Shown: positions 13,201-26,869, numbered from the stretch's first letter. The stretch is 64,000 bases of DNA from Pyrocephalus nanus (GCA_038380795.1 CM076264.1:7628001-7692000); one strand, 5' to 3'. A program made the numbers and translations. The notes: generated by a model from the sequence alone, not told the origin.

Positions 13201-14837
13201 CTTGCAGTGTGCTACTTAACACACACTGTGACAGTGATAAATTCCCTCAGTGATTCTCAGGTGCCCTGTTGTTATCTTTAACTGCCTTCTAGCTTGTCAA
13301 TCTTCTGCTTCCAGATGGTATCAGTCATTCACACAGGCAAAACCTTGCTTAAAGGGACTTACACTTTGTGCTGGTAATAGGTGTTTTATCTTCCAGTGGA
13401 TTATTTGCCCACTGTTTTTGTGGAATTCCACAAAAGAACCATCTCTGATTATCTGACAATTTATCTTTTGTACGGATCTTGTTGGAAATTGAGTTACTAG
13501 AAGGAGTTGGTTCTTTCAAAATGGAATTTCTCCCTGAGGCTTTTAGTGCAGGATAATAAGACTTCATCTTCTGCATCTCAGAAAGCCATGGGATGAAAAA
13601 ATACCTACATCTTCAAAGCATTCAATGGGGAACACCAACAATTCTGTACACTGCACATCCTTTTGGGGTACCTAAAACTACAGCTGGCCCACACAAAAAA
13701 GACAAGTATATACTCATAATCTCCACTGAAGCTCAACCATGTTGTATATCTCCATATAGTTATCATTTCTTGAGCAGAATACTTGAGGAAGGATTTTTTT
13801 CTCTTTTACTTGTAATTAAAACCATGTTAATTTATCCTTGACCAGGTGCTACATTATGCAGCCACTACTAAGAACATGTTACCATGCTTAGAGGTACCAG
13901 TAATTCCTCTTTATGCTGCTGACATGTGATTATCTCCCCATCCTGAAGCTATACCAGAGCTATGTATAGGTCAGAGCATATTAACACATCAAAAATGGTA
14001 AGCATTCTATCAACTTCATTTTATTTGATGGATTTCACAATATCCTGACATTTTATCTGCAAATACTTTTGAAAACAATATAATAGAAAGGAAATGGACT
14101 TTTTTTATCTGGAACATCAAATTTCAGATAAGTTTTGCATAAATTCTGTGCTGTGTGATGATGGAACATACAGTCTTCCTTAATAAAGTTCAGTTTTGCG
14201 TAGAGAGCTATAAGTATTTAATCAGTAGGAGACCTCATAGCTGGCTCATTGAAAAGAAAATTACAGGTGCTTCATAGGTCATCACAAGCCTTGGAGAAGC
14301 ACTCTACACAGTCACTCCAGACTGAATGAAGAGACATTCTTTCTATATTTAATAGGCTAAATTAAATAATTGCCAGAATTCCTAGACAAAAGTAGGAAAG
14401 ACTAGAATATTTTCTATGAAAAGGTCAGAACTGTGGCATTCTTTAATTCCTACAGTGTATGACATGTCTTTTGTTTCTTTGGACTATTTTGTTCATTCTT
14501 TTAAACTGCTTAAAGCATCTAAAGTAGGGACAAAGAGATCATTGGCAGAAAAATGGAACAGGTTTGCAGCTGCTCATCTGAAGCCAGAGGGTGAAGAGAG
14601 GAAAGTTTTTTTACGACATTGATGCTACCTACCAAGGGTACAGTGCAAAAAACTCTGAAATCCAGGTGACATTTTTAAACTCCACCCGTTTACAAATCCT
14701 CTTTGTATAAGTGACTTATTTTATTTCATTTAATTTTTACTGTGTGATGCATAAGACATGATTCCCAAGGGCTCAATAAGTTATTTTTAAATAAAGATAG
14801 TAATCAACACCTGAACAACTCTTCTGGAAAAAGAGGT
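7223..14837. other. unique non-coding DNA
   Basis: No gene is recognisable. Frames are short, and the moderately GC-rich stretch at about 9560-10330 gives several small frames but no conserved domain. Small direct repeats occur at 8081-8110 (14 bp, period 16) and 10555-10613 (24-25 bp, period 34). A short A-rich tract lies at about 12212-12240. Confidence 0.65.
10555..10613. repeat. 24/25-bp direct repeat
   Basis: The copy at 10555-10578 recurs at 10589-10613 with one extra T. Both begin TCAATTAAAATT and end AATAATCAAA. The copies are separated by 10 bp. It is a local AT-rich duplication with no sign of function. Confidence 0.85.
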
Positions 14838-14906
14838 TTATGGTTGGACTTGATGATCTTAGGCTGTTTTTCTAACCTTAATGATTCTATGATTCTAAGA
14901 TTTTAG
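14838..14906 (+). mobile_element. CR1 LINE tail fragment
   Basis: This is only the last 70 bp or so of a CR1 element: TTTATGGTTGGACTTGATGATCTTAGG, TCTAACCTTAATGATTCTATGATTCTAAGATTTTA. The tandem ATTCTATG-type end is the diagnostic CR1 terminus, and the orientation is plus. The insertion is heavily 5'-truncated. A run of 20 A followed by 6 T lies about 56 bp downstream. Confidence 0.93.
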
Positions 14907-17170
14907 GGCTTCATAAAGTTAAAGAAAAAAAAGCAATTTTAGGGGAAAAAAATCCGCCTCCTAAAAAAAAAAAAAAAAAAAATTTTTTCTTTTTCCTGCT
15001 GTCAAGAATCCATTCTTTTACTAGAACTAAATGAGTTGAAGGACTGAGATAGCTCTCACTAAACCAAGTATAATATTGCATGTCTCCTCTACTCAGCACT
15101 TCTCAGTTTAGAGTTAAAAGAAAAATAATATAAATAAAAATGGGGATACAATAACGTCTATTAACTATAACTTCTTCAGGAGACAAGTCAAGTTGTCTAA
15201 CACACATGTGATTTAAGGTGTTTTTTTCAGGTCATATCACTAGAAAAGTCAGAGTTGCTCTTAACCTCTGTCAACTCAAGATTGACTTGAAATGCTGACC
15301 AAGGGACACAGGACATTACATTCACATGATATCTTTGAAACATACTGATTTTCAATCTCGTACGTAACAAGAAACTCTATTTTCTTGTTTTCTCCTTTAG
15401 CTGAAGTACACCTATCCTTCCAATTATATTTGTTCTCAGTAATAAGGTCCTATTGCCTGAACACCCATTTTTAACTTTTTGCAAGGGGAAAATACTTGTA
15501 TACTATTTTCATAAGGAAAAAAAAACCAAAAACAAAACACTTACAAAAGCCAAAGAAAAACAAGGAAAGTGTGGATAAATATAATCAATAACACTGATAG
15601 AAATACTGGAAGGCAGTACTAGAAACTTATTTATTTCTCTTTTTTGTTTGCTTGTTTTATCCCAGTAAAAACAGGCAACTTACAGCTAAACTTATCTGTT
15701 AGCTTATTTTTCTTTCCTTTCTTTCCTCTTTTTTAGTAAAAATGTGACCGTATATTTTTACATTACAAGTTACTTAATGTTAAGGTTTTTTTAAATTATA
15801 AGCCTCTTGTCTTCATGGGCTAAGAAATACTGACCCTGGTGATCCAGCTTTCTGGCTCCTCTTTGTTGACAATTTCATTCTGCATATTGAACCCAACAGC
15901 TTGACTTTTGGAAGTGTAAATCTTTGTACCTAGGCAAAGTTATTACTAAGTTCATTAAAACACTGTCAAGTGTAGAACAGGACCACTGGTCACAAAAGGT
16001 TTTTATTGCACAACCCTCCCACAGATCATCACATAGAGGTATTTTGCACCAGTTGATACCCTTAGATATACAGCTGAGACAAAAAGAAAAGGAAAAAGAA
16101 ACAAAACAAAACAAAAAACTGTGAAAAGAGTAAAACAAAAAGAAAAACAAACAAACAGAAACCCCCAAACAAAAAACCAAACAAACAAACTAACTAACTA
16201 ACTACTAGAAGATGTACAGTTTGGAAAGAAAATTCTCAAATTTCACACGAGATCACACAAACTTGCCCAGTGAATAGAGATGGATGGCTAAGAGTTTGAA
16301 TGACTTGAGATTTATCCAACCAGTGGATGAAAAAACCAATAATAAAGAATTCTAAGACAGGATTCGGATAGACTATTGAGTTACTTCAATTACTTCTGTA
16401 AATAATAAAACAACAAAAAAAGTATGTTTTACGTAAAAAAATAATCTTTCTTATAGTAGCAAGGGTTTAACTAGAATAAGACCGACATCAGATCATAAAT
16501 ATTGAACATTTTTGAGCATAACTATTATACTATCTTCGGAAAACTTTTTTCTGTATATAATTTTTAAATTCCCAAACTCTCCAGTATAAAATGCCTGCCA
16601 TTTTTTTTTTTCAGAATATAAATAAAACTCAAGTGAAAACATGCTAGAATTGAGGCCAGCTTTCTTGAATCTTAAAATTCACCTACCTGGGAAAGGTAAC
16701 TAAATTTGGCTAGACATTGATGTCAGATTTTCTTACAAGCACTAACAGAAATGGAAAATCAGAACAAGTATGAGTGATTACAGGAACATACATCAGTGTT
16801 CCAGAGGTGATAAGAAAAAATTAAAAAAAATAAAAATTCTCTTTTAATGTCAGCGTTTGCTCCTCGTGTATGAATTTGCATGATTTGGCTTCATCAGAAA
16901 TAATTTTGGAGTCAAGCAGTTTTAAGGTTTTGGGTTACAGCAAACCACATGTTCATTTATGTTCTATTAGGCTTTTTAAAAGTACATTTTCTTTAGCACA
17001 AAATACTCATGCAGAAAAACCTTTCTGTCATAGCCTAAAATATGTTAATTTGTCACTCACTGTCATTATTCTCAGGTTTTGTTTCGCTGTTTTTTTTTTC
17101 CTTGTTCTTTATCATTCCATTTATTTCACTAAAACTCTTAGGAGAGGTTGCAGAAGTAATTTGTAGCTGC
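14907..17170. other. non-coding DNA with A-rich tracts
   Basis: No gene is present. An A20T6 run spans 14963-14988. A long A-rich tract with AAAC and AACT motifs spans about 16081-16204. The frames read from the opposite strand of that tract are phenylalanine-rich artefacts. Confidence 0.7.
16081..16204 (+). repeat. A-rich low-complexity tract ending in (AACT)n
   Basis: About 120 bp made mostly of AAAG, AAAC and AAAAC words, finishing with four tandem AACT units and CTAC. A shorter tract at 20705-20752 ends with the same ACAAACAAACTAACTAACTA string. Such tracts can be remnants of retroposon poly(A) tails, but no retroposon body is recognised upstream of either. Confidence 0.75.
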
Positions 17171-17450
17171 ATAACAGCTGGTTTAGATTTTGTCAGGATT
17201 TCTGTTACATTTTAGTGTGCTTTCAGATTATGTTGTCTTGTGCTTAATGTGTGTAATCCATGTCAGTATTAAAAGGATACTTGACCGCATTTAGTGTAAA
17301 TAACAGTGCCATCCAGTCACGTGAAAACAGCCAGTAAATCAGCTTACAATTAGTGTGCTTCATTTTATCCCAGGGACGAGGACTAATTCGCAGTGCTAAG
17401 GATCACAATAGCAATGCCTTTAATTAAATATAACATCATGGTTATACCAA
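17170..17450. promoter_or_regulatory. candidate conserved non-coding element
   Basis: This block is free of simple repeats, has balanced composition, and contains many homeodomain-type TAAT/ATTA words, a CACGTG site (GTCACGTGAAAAC near 17320) and a GGACGAGGACTAATTCGC stretch with two CpGs. Vertebrate enhancers in gene deserts often look like this. The call rests on appearance only; no alignment was possible. Confidence 0.3.
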
Positions 17451-20400
17451 ATGTAGGCCTTGAATTCTGACACAGTTAAAATGAAAGATGCATAATCCCA
17501 GCAGTCTTTGAATTGGTGATGCTGTAACCAGCAATAGATTAAAAAAGATTTTTTTTTTAATTTTAAAAATAATAATAAAAATTGCTGAACTGGTATATTT
17601 TAGGGGTTTGTACCAACAATGCAGCTTCCTTAATCCCTTCCAGATGGTTAGCAATACATTTTCAACCACTATTAGGGAAAAAAAAAATCCTATGATTTTT
17701 GTCACTTGCAGGGCTTTTGTCAGAAAAGCAGCTCCAGAACAACATGCACTATGCAGTCCTATTTCTAAGTGTCTCGTGCCTCTTCACAGCACAAAGAATA
17801 GGAAGGAGGGGGCAGAAAAAAGTGACGCTGGTTACCTTGGCATCTCCAGTACTCCCCAGAAGTTTAGTCATCCACAGCCTGTCCCCGGTGCTATTCTGAG
17901 AATGAAGGCACATGGCTCACAGCAGCTGAGATGAAATGAACTCAGCAAAACCACCTCCCTCCCTCCCTGATGTGCTGTCCCCTCAGCTGGGGTATGACTG
18001 TACATGGGCAGATGCAAAAAAGCCGAAGGTACTGCGGCCATTCTTCTCTTCTGGATATGGATTTGGAATATAAGATAGTCCTTCTTCTATCTTCTTTTCC
18101 CTCTTTTTGTTTGTTTATGGACCATAGCCATGCAAAAGCCATGCAAACAAAATAGTTGCTTTTCTGTCTCACAAATAATTTATTCTTTTAGTTTTATGCC
18201 GATACCCTCTTGTGAGATACAGGCACAGCAGTACCTGCAGGAGCTCCGGGAAAACTCCCTGGAAACTGTGCTGTGGATGAGGAAAATAAATAAAGCTGTT
18301 CTGAATGAAATACATCAGGCTCAGCGATGTGGTATCTTCTCATTAAACATGGTTTTGATCGATTATAACCCTCTTCTGCTCTGGAAAGCTGCCTTGCACC
18401 ATCACATCAAATTACTTTGACTATTACTTCAAATTATTATCTACTGAGGGGCCAGGAAAGAACTGCACAGACATTGCTGCAAACAGCATTACACAGAAGG
18501 CACCAGTTACTTCCAATAAGAAACCAAAAGTTTTCAAAATGCAGTCAAGCTCTGAATTTTTATATTTCCCACAGCACAGAAGAGAGTGCTCAGAGAAAAC
18601 ACTAGCTGGAGAGGTCAGAGGATTCCCACCACCTGGCCATGGGGGTTCAGAAGGGTGCTCTGTGCTCACTGACCCATTTGCCCAGAGAGGAGCAGCCCAC
18701 AGGCATGATAGCATGTGGCTGCTTGTGTCTTCCCCAGCTTTCACCACAGCCACACCCATCCCAGACACCCACTGATACGACCTGCCAGCATCACACATCC
18801 GCTGATGCCACCACCAGCACCACGTGCCCACTGATGTCACCCACCGATGTCACCTACAAACACAGCATACATCAGAAGCTGCACTGAGAAACTGAGGGGA
18901 GCAGCTGTGCTGTGACCCAAGACACGGGAAGTTTGGTGTTCCAATTTGTGCACTACACTGCAGATGGCACAAACCACCCCTAGGCTTTGCACTGTCTAGT
19001 TGTAGAGTTTGTGACATTACAAATCTGGAAACCTCATTTAGCAAGAAAAGGTGATTATTACTGTTTTATTATACTCTTCCAGTCCATAATACAAAATAAT
19101 TTTCTTCTTGGGTTCTTTCCTAGTTAGGACTCATTATATTTAAATGACTACCCTGTACTTGCCAAACTTTAATGATTGTGAAGATGAATGCTGTTGTTTA
19201 GCTCATAGCGAATGAGCTCCTTGTGGCACTTACAACCAGTTATTAAAAAGTTTAGCTTCCTTACAAAAGTTTATTGTGATGCTCATAAAACTGGTCTTTC
19301 ACCTAACGGCAAAATTCACTGAGCAGTAAACAATCCCCAACAGTAACTTCGCATAATGTCAAAAAACTTACCATTAGGTGTCATCTGTTATTATATTATT
19401 TGTGCTTTGTTTCAGATGCTTATGTTTGTAAATATGTTATTTACTATTCTTAATATGAATGCCTGACATTTCAATGGAAAATGCTGACAGACTGCTCATG
19501 TCTCTGGAAAGTTAAATGATACACAAATCAAGTGAGCTTTACAGGAATTTCATTTTATAGGTGTAAGCAATTTCTATAAATGTCAAAATATCACATTTCA
19601 TCATTCTGGGAACCAAATGCTTTCCATTTTAATTTTCTTTTTTAATTTATATTTTCAAGTTTTAAAGTATTAGGTAAATTTTCCAGTAAAAGATGTTAAA
19701 CTTAAAGAATTAAGGTGTTTCTGTCAGTTATCTATTATTTTGTCTTACACAGACAATATATTATTAGTGTTTCCTTCCTTTCAGAAAGAAATCAAACTCC
19801 AAGAGCCTGTCATGCCTTCACACTCATAATTATTGTATTTGCTTTAAAATTAGCTACTGTCAAATGGGAGATATCTAAGGGCAAACAGGCTAGGAAGGAG
19901 CGATTGAATGTTACAGTCAGATAATCTTTAACACATGGCAGATTCTCATGCTGGCTTTACCCCTAATACTCCTGAGCATCTTACAGCTAAAATACAAAGT
20001 AGTCTGTGGTGTTGCTAGGCTTTAATACTTTTAAAGACACATTGAGTGTTAATGGGGTCCTCTGGATTTAAGGCTTTGTTGTTTATTATACCCAGACTGC
20101 CTGGGTTTTCTCTAATGACATTCTCCACCAAGTCACCTAATTCCTGAGCTGCTGTTAAAGTCAGAAACCCCTGGATTATCTCCATCCACCTCCTTGCCTG
20201 GAGCAGCCTCCCTTTGGCAGTGCAGTCTGAGTCATAACATTCCCAAAACCATGCTCCAGATGCCAAAACATTCTCTCACACTGTGTTCCATCAACACCTC
20301 TGCAACACAGGAGCACACATGGAAACATGAAACCAAACAGTACATTCAGTTTCCCAAACCTGGTTGCATTCCCCATTGCTGTACCAGTGTGATACCCAGC

Positions 20401-20704
20401 TCAGCAGTGCTCTCTTTCCATCCCCAGTGCAGGGCTGCACCCAAACAAGAGAAATAAGGACCTTGAGGCACAATGCAGCATGTTAGAAAACTGCAGAGGC
20501 AGCCAGAGAGCCCAAGGTGAAAACTGAAAGCAAATGGAACTTCCATTAACAATGTTCACTTGTCATCAACACAAAATTCACTGCTGGAAGTGAACAGTGA
20601 GCAGGGCTTTGGGTCAGGAGTGAGACTCCGTTCTTTATAAATGGCTCTGGTGGTTGGCTCTGCTGTGCAGTTGCCTGCCAGGAGCAGGGAGAGATTGTTT
20701 AATC
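17451..20704. other. non-coding DNA with GC-richer islands
   Basis: About 17.7-18.9 kb and 20.0-20.66 kb are richer in G+C than the surroundings and give overlapping frames on both strands. The longest (18424-18840, minus) opens with GTG rather than ATG and matches no family I know. A degenerate short-period CA/CCACTGATG-type repeat lies at about 18750-18860. The stretch 19140-19400 is compositionally like conserved non-coding DNA. No gene is supported. Confidence 0.55.
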
Positions 20705-20752
20705 AACAAACAAAAAGAAAAACAAACAAACTAACTAACTACTTAACTAACA
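20705..20752 (+). repeat. A-rich tract with (AACT)n end
   Basis: A short tract of AAAC/AAAG words followed by AACT repeats. Its AACAAACAAACTAACTAACT core also ends the longer tract at 16081-16204. It follows a GC-richer segment (about 20.58-20.70 kb), so it could be the tail of an unrecognised retroposed piece. Confidence 0.65.
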
Positions 20753-23700
20753 AGTAGGGAGTTTTTTCCAGAGTAGTCTTTACTCTGAACCCCTGAGTAT
20801 ATGCAAACGCATTTCTTTTATGGGTTCCTACCTCTGGATCAATGCTTTTCTCATTTGGATGTGCTAAAACTGAAACAGGGGCAGCATCAAAGAGTTAATG
20901 CCACTGTTCCTGACTCTCTGCTAAGACAGATGTGCCTCTTCCCAGAGTTTTCTGCCATTTAAATCAGCAACAAGGTTCCCACTGCCTCTCATGGTGTGAG
21001 ACTGGGACACTGTAGCACTGCAAACAGATGCCCATTTACGTGTTCATAGGCACAGCAAAATGTAATCCGTGACTGTGATTTTCTAAATATTTCTAATAGA
21101 TTTGTCTCAGCTGCAGTACAAAGAAATAACTTTAGGCTTGCTCATTACTACCTCCCAAATCTCCGTCATATTTTATTCTCAGGTGCTATATTTTGTTTTA
21201 AGGTTTTGAAATGGGGATTTCGAATGCACTTAAGGGTTTCTGCTATGTGTTAAAAACTCATTGAAATTCAGTCAAAGACAAGTGCCTAACTCCATTAGAG
21301 CACTTGAAAATTGTGACATACACTCAAACGCACAAAACAGTTTTAACCCTCAGTTTTTTCAATTTGAGGAACAATGACTGGCATACAAAAGTGCCATGTT
21401 TTGTTTTGTGTTCTTTTTTTGCAATACAAACAGTAATAACTTCTTACAAATCTAGAGCTGACTAATCTCAGAGGTATCAGAGGAAGTTCATCTCAGGGTT
21501 GCACAGGGACAATGAGAGGGAAGATTGTGGGGTTACAGCAGCAGCCCCGAGAGAATTCAGTTTAATTTCCTGCTGTACAGAGGCTTTCTACATCGTATTG
21601 AAGAGAGACATTTAGGCTCAGATCTTTAAAGGTACTTCAGTTCCTCACTTTAGCTGAAACAGGTGACCAAATGCCTTTGAAGAACTGGACTAAAAGCTCT
21701 CAGATTCCCATACAAATTAAGGTCCATAACAAGGAGCTTATGTAGAATTGGGGAAAACTAACTCCAGGAGTCCAGTTAAAACTCTCCAAAACCTATTTAA
21801 GGTGGTTTCTGTGGATGCTCTTACTTAATAATTCTTTCTCAAGCAGCAAATATTTGCTTCCATCTGTGTTGAGAATTGTCCCCATGTAGTTAATGAAGGA
21901 AAATACTTGTGCTTATTTTCTAAAATGAGAAATCATCCTGCCTTCTCTCAGTTGCTTAACAGCTAGGAGTGAATTATATCAAAAACAGAGATCATGGGCT
22001 ATTTACATACAAAAATACACCTGAAGGAGGAAGCTGTAGAAATGCCCTAATTTTTAAATGGTAGCTCAGGTGCTTAATCCCTATTCCAGTGTACCAGAGT
22101 TAAGTTCAGTGGCTTCTCCAGCCTGAAAGAGTTCAAACTATATCTAAGGAGAATCTTACAACTCCCCTGATTTAACAGAAAGACAAGGTGAAGGGAATTT
22201 CCTGAATATTTCTCTAATATTTCTAAATACCAATTTTAATAAAAATCACATATTTTGCCCCAGAGAGAGAGCAGAATTCTTTATTGTGTTGATTAGAGCA
22301 TGTCATACAAGAGATGCTTTTACTTCTAATATTGCCTCCAAAAAAAAAATTAATTATTTTACAACCAATATTTATTTGATAAAATGTTTAAGTAGCCCTT
22401 CAAGTTTTGGGTCTTAGCAAAGGAGCAGCTCCCAGCTTCATCTTCTGATGAAAGAAACCATACATGCTGAATAACAGAGCTGCCTCTCCCAGATCTCTCC
22501 CGTTCTTCTCTCTGTTAGGGGCATGGCTTCTTCTAACAAGTCAGATCTGTTTGTCCAGAAGACTAATATGCAGCTCTCTATGATTAACTCTCTCTCTGGC
22601 CAGTTTAAAAGTGACTAACACTTATTAAGCAAATATAAAGAGCTCTGTTCTTTTTTGCTTGATTTGGACTTCTGATTTTTTTTTAGCTTATGCAAAACAT
22701 CTGTGGTTTCCAAAGTTATTGCAATTTAAAACATTTCCTTTAAGTACAAAAAATGGATATGTGATTTGCCTAAATCCTCCAGTCAACTTAGAATCTCTCT
22801 CAAGAGTTAATTACAACAACTAAAGATGGAAGAGATTCTTCACTCATTGCTTATTTAATTTGTTCAAGAGTTTATATTTCAGTAGTTCCTGCTTCCCTGA
22901 ATCATTTTATATTTTTCATTCCCATTTCTATTTTAAGTACAGGAATGTCCCATTTCAAGTGAATGAACCTCTTTGTTCTGTAAGGTTTGATAAATGAGAA
23001 CATCAGATACACCCAGCAGCCTAATGAAATTCCATACCTTTTCTTGGACGCTGCAGATTGTTTATTTCCCAGAGTGTGATTATTTGGAGAAAAACTGCAT
23101 CTTTGAAAATGGTGCTAAACAATGTGTGGCTTCATTGATATTTAATAGATAACACACTTCAAACAACACTGTTGGAGTATATCTTTTGTACTCAACAGCT
23201 GTTCAGTTTAAAAAGACAGAAGTACAATACTATATTGTATACTTGAATTACGCACTTGGTTTAAGGGATAAGAATCCCAGTAGCAGATGGCATTCCAGGC
23301 TGTCTAACAGAGCAGGGGAAAGAAAAAAAAAATAAAGCAGGCCAATAGTCTGCCTTGATATTATAAATCAACAGACTGGTTACTGCCGAACACATGAAGA
23401 TTAATACATCAAAATCTGTGGGTTATTTCTGACAAATGAGGGTAGGAAACATCTCGCTGTGTGGACAATGTCATGACAAAACTGTGCTTTAGACTCTAAA
23501 GTCAGTAAACGGAGAAGCCCTTGCTGATAGAACTTTTTCTTGTGTTTCTCATTAAGTGCAATTAGGTTCTTGAACTGAATTTTGGGGGAGAAACCTGAGG
23601 ACAGATTCTCCACCCTCAGGAAAGTCCAGGTGTTGCAGTATGACAAGGTATGGGAATCACAACTCCCAGGCACATCACCCCACAGCTGAACTTCACAGCT

Positions 23701-26700
23701 TGACATGATGCCGGTACAGTGGATCAGGGAACCATGAATATATCCAGTGTAATCGCGTTTTATCGCAGGAGAGAGCCCCTCCCAGCCCGGTTTCACCCTC
23801 ACAACAGCCTCAGATTAGCTGAGGGATTTAAATCCCTGGTCTACAAATAAAGGCATATGGTACGAGAAATCTTCCTTAGAGCTGGAGGGATTAAATCAGC
23901 TGAAACAAGTATAGTCAAGAATTCAGGGCTGGCAGTTTGTTCAGTGTAAGAGAGTCGGTGTACTGCAAATTCGGACAGGGACTGCTAAGCTGCTCTATGA
24001 AAACCACTTCAAAAACGAAGGCATCTCTGGCACAATAGCCACCAGTGTGACACAAAATGAGAGTTTACGCAGAAGGGTACAAATACACAGCAATATTAAG
24101 CTAATTACTTAGTTGACAGTTTGTTTGAAAGCTGAGCAAGTTAGTCCATGCACAGCACTCCCTCTTTTTCACCCTAAGTGGGAAGCTCATGGGTAAGCTT
24201 TGTGGTTCCTGTACATTATGTTTTGCCTGTGCATGACCCTGGAGACTTCATGCACAGGATTTTGATCAATAGGTCTTGATAAACCCTGCCCTGGCAACCA
24301 GGACATAGCTGTCAGGAATACAGCTCTACAAAAAATTTGCCTTTTGTCATCAATCGTATAATAAGGCAAAAGAATTCATAATTAATTTGGACATGGCAGC
24401 AGCAAATATTGTTATCAACAGATCGGAACATATGATAAATGCTGAGATGAAAAAAAGCAAAAAACTAGAAACCCGTATGAGAATTGGTGGAAAAAATGAA
24501 AATTTATTCATCGCCTGAATTACAGTCTTGAGCCCCACGTAGCATTCTAATAGTTTTAAAAGCATCTATGAGTTTTCAGGACCATCTCCAGTCCCTTTCT
24601 TTTTAGGTTTTGCTTATTTCTATAGCCTGTTAAATGATGGGAAAAAAAATCCTTTTTTAGTTTGAAAAGGCAATATATTACCATGTTTTCACTGGTGGTA
24701 CAAAATTATTCTCTTTTTTCTGTTTTATTGGCTTTTCAGTTGCGTTTACCAAGTTGTCTTAAAGTGGCTCTGCACTGCCATTGCTGTCCTCATTACAGTA
24801 ATTGCAACATAATTACATCTATAATTCACAGGTTGTAATTAAAATATCATGATATAAAAGGATATAAAATATCAAAGATTTATAAACTTTTCAAATTATG
24901 AAACAAAAAATACTTTATATGTACCAATATAGGTATAAAGAGATGTGAAAGCCTAGCTCTTCTCACTTAGAGCCAACGTGATAAGAGGATGATTTTTAAG
25001 TACTCAATATTTAGAATTCATACCATTTCTTATGCTGTATATGTTGTCCAGGGTTTCTTTAAATAAGTTTTTTCATTTTTTGAGGGAAAAAAAGTGAGAA
25101 AATAAAGTGAAACAAAGGGCTTGTTTCATCCAACCGTCTAAAAGGGATTTTTTTTTTTCTCAGTTGAAAAAAAAAATAAAACCCCCAAGGAATAGGGAGT
25201 ATATGGTAGAGTGCACTGTGTAACATGTCTACTATATAACACACCTATATCTCTTGGGCTGCCTTCTGGCAAACAGCTGCATCGATTTCATTTGTCAAGG
25301 GAATAATAATCCAGTGAGGATTTTCTTTTGGTTTTCATTCTATAGAACACCAACAATCAAACTTAAATGGTATTTTAAAATTTTCAGTTATTTCATCATT
25401 GTATCTTAAAGAGAGCAAATTTATCCTATTTTCAGATCTTCTAGAATTTAGGGTCTGTGATTAGAAAATCTGGGATAAGGAAAATAACTTTTACATTGAA
25501 AAGTGGGAAGCTTTCAGAGATTCTGAACACTATGAGTTCATGCAACTATTACATCTCATCCAGCAAAACACTTCTGCGTGATTTTTGAGTGTGTGAACAA
25601 GCTCCCCTACCTCAGAAATAGAAGAGCTTATATAGTGTTGCGTTCTTATTTCAGGAGGTTTTTTTTTAGCTAAGGCCCAGCCTGCAATCAAACCTTTGTT
25701 ACTCAAGACCACACAAATCTATGACGTACATGTCATGTATGGCAGGCACGTGTTACACACCAGTCAGAGTGACAGCAGAGCTGAGTGCCACGTGCTGACC
25801 AAACCCACCACAACGTATGGGACACAAATGTATACATATATATATGTATATGTTTGCCTGATTCAACTACAAGCACACTGGGTTTTTTGCAATTTGAGTT
25901 ATGTACATTCTCATGCTTTTAAAGGCTCAAATTACTTTTACATAATTGAAATTATTTTTTTCAAGAGTCTGTACTGTATTTAATGCCTTCGAAAATAGTT
26001 ATCCTCTTGTTTGGAGAACTGCATTTTTCTCAAGTAAATAATAGATAAATAACCTTCATGAATGTCATAGAAGGCTGCATTTTTAAAGTAGTAGTTAATT
26101 TGTTTAGAACCCTGAAGACTTCTGCATCATATGTTGGTCTTCCTACACATTTCTGAAATAATTTTAGTCAATCTGCTGTTCAAGGTTAAACTGTGCAATG
26201 CTCACTTATAGAATTACTTACACAGTAGACAGTGGCCCTGACAGCATCTGTGATAACTCAGTGACATGTAAAAAACCTATTTCCTAGGGGAGACTTAGAC
26301 ATAAATTTTTTCTTTCTATTATTAATGTATATTATCTGTACCATCCACAGATATTCAGTAGAGATCTATTGACTGCCTACATTAATTTTCAATATTCCTA
26401 AAGTGTACTGTTCAGTCCATTATTATTGATGTAAGCATAACTTTCCATAATTTTTCGAGAAGATATCTCCTGTGAAATGTAGACTTAATACTTTCTGGTT
26501 ATATTTATCATGATCTGACTAGCTGAATGGCTACCTATCCATCTTCTCTAAATGACTCCATCATTCAGAAAATAACAAAACCAGAATTAAATAAAATGGA
26601 CAGGTACAATATATTCTTCATTAGAAAGAAGAAAAACACTTGTGCTGTTCTCCAGTTTGCAATATTATTTTCAAAGGCCAACTAAACAGCCTCTTTTGCA

Positions 26701-26869
26701 GCTTTGAAATCTCATGGATTTTGATATATTTTAATACCTTTTTCAGGTACTTATGATCATTGAAAGATTAACAGAAAAGGTTATCTTCACGCTAAAATAT
26801 TTTGGATATGCCATTTGCAGTAAAAAATAGTTAAGAGCCCCTAATATTTTTGTTTCTTTATTTTTTCAG
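20753..26869. other. unique AT-rich non-coding DNA
   Basis: No gene or transposon is recognised. The frame at 23401-23802 on the minus strand (133 codons) starts with GTG and shows no domain. A paired E-box and CRE-like cluster lies at 25721-25794, followed by a TA-rich palindrome at about 25831-25850. Confidence 0.65.
25721..25794. promoter_or_regulatory. CRE-like palindrome plus two CACGTG E-boxes
   Basis: An imperfect palindrome containing TGACGT and its inverted ATGTCAT arm occupies 25721-25736. Perfect CACGTG boxes sit at 25747-25752 and 25789-25794, 42 bp apart. CACGTG is bound by bHLH factors and TGACGT by CREB/ATF proteins. The cluster is visible, but no promoter or transcript is seen beside it, so activity is a guess. 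Confidence 0.25.

Noticed and set aside
15875..16188. Phe-rich minus-strand frames
   Set aside because: They are the reverse reading of the A-rich tract at 16081-16204.
18424..18840. 138-codon minus-strand frame
   Set aside because: It starts with GTG and overlaps frames on the other strand in a GC-richer stretch with degenerate short repeats. The composition explains the length.
23401..23802. 133-codon minus-strand frame
   Set aside because: No ATG at its start, no recognised domain and no splice context that I could support.
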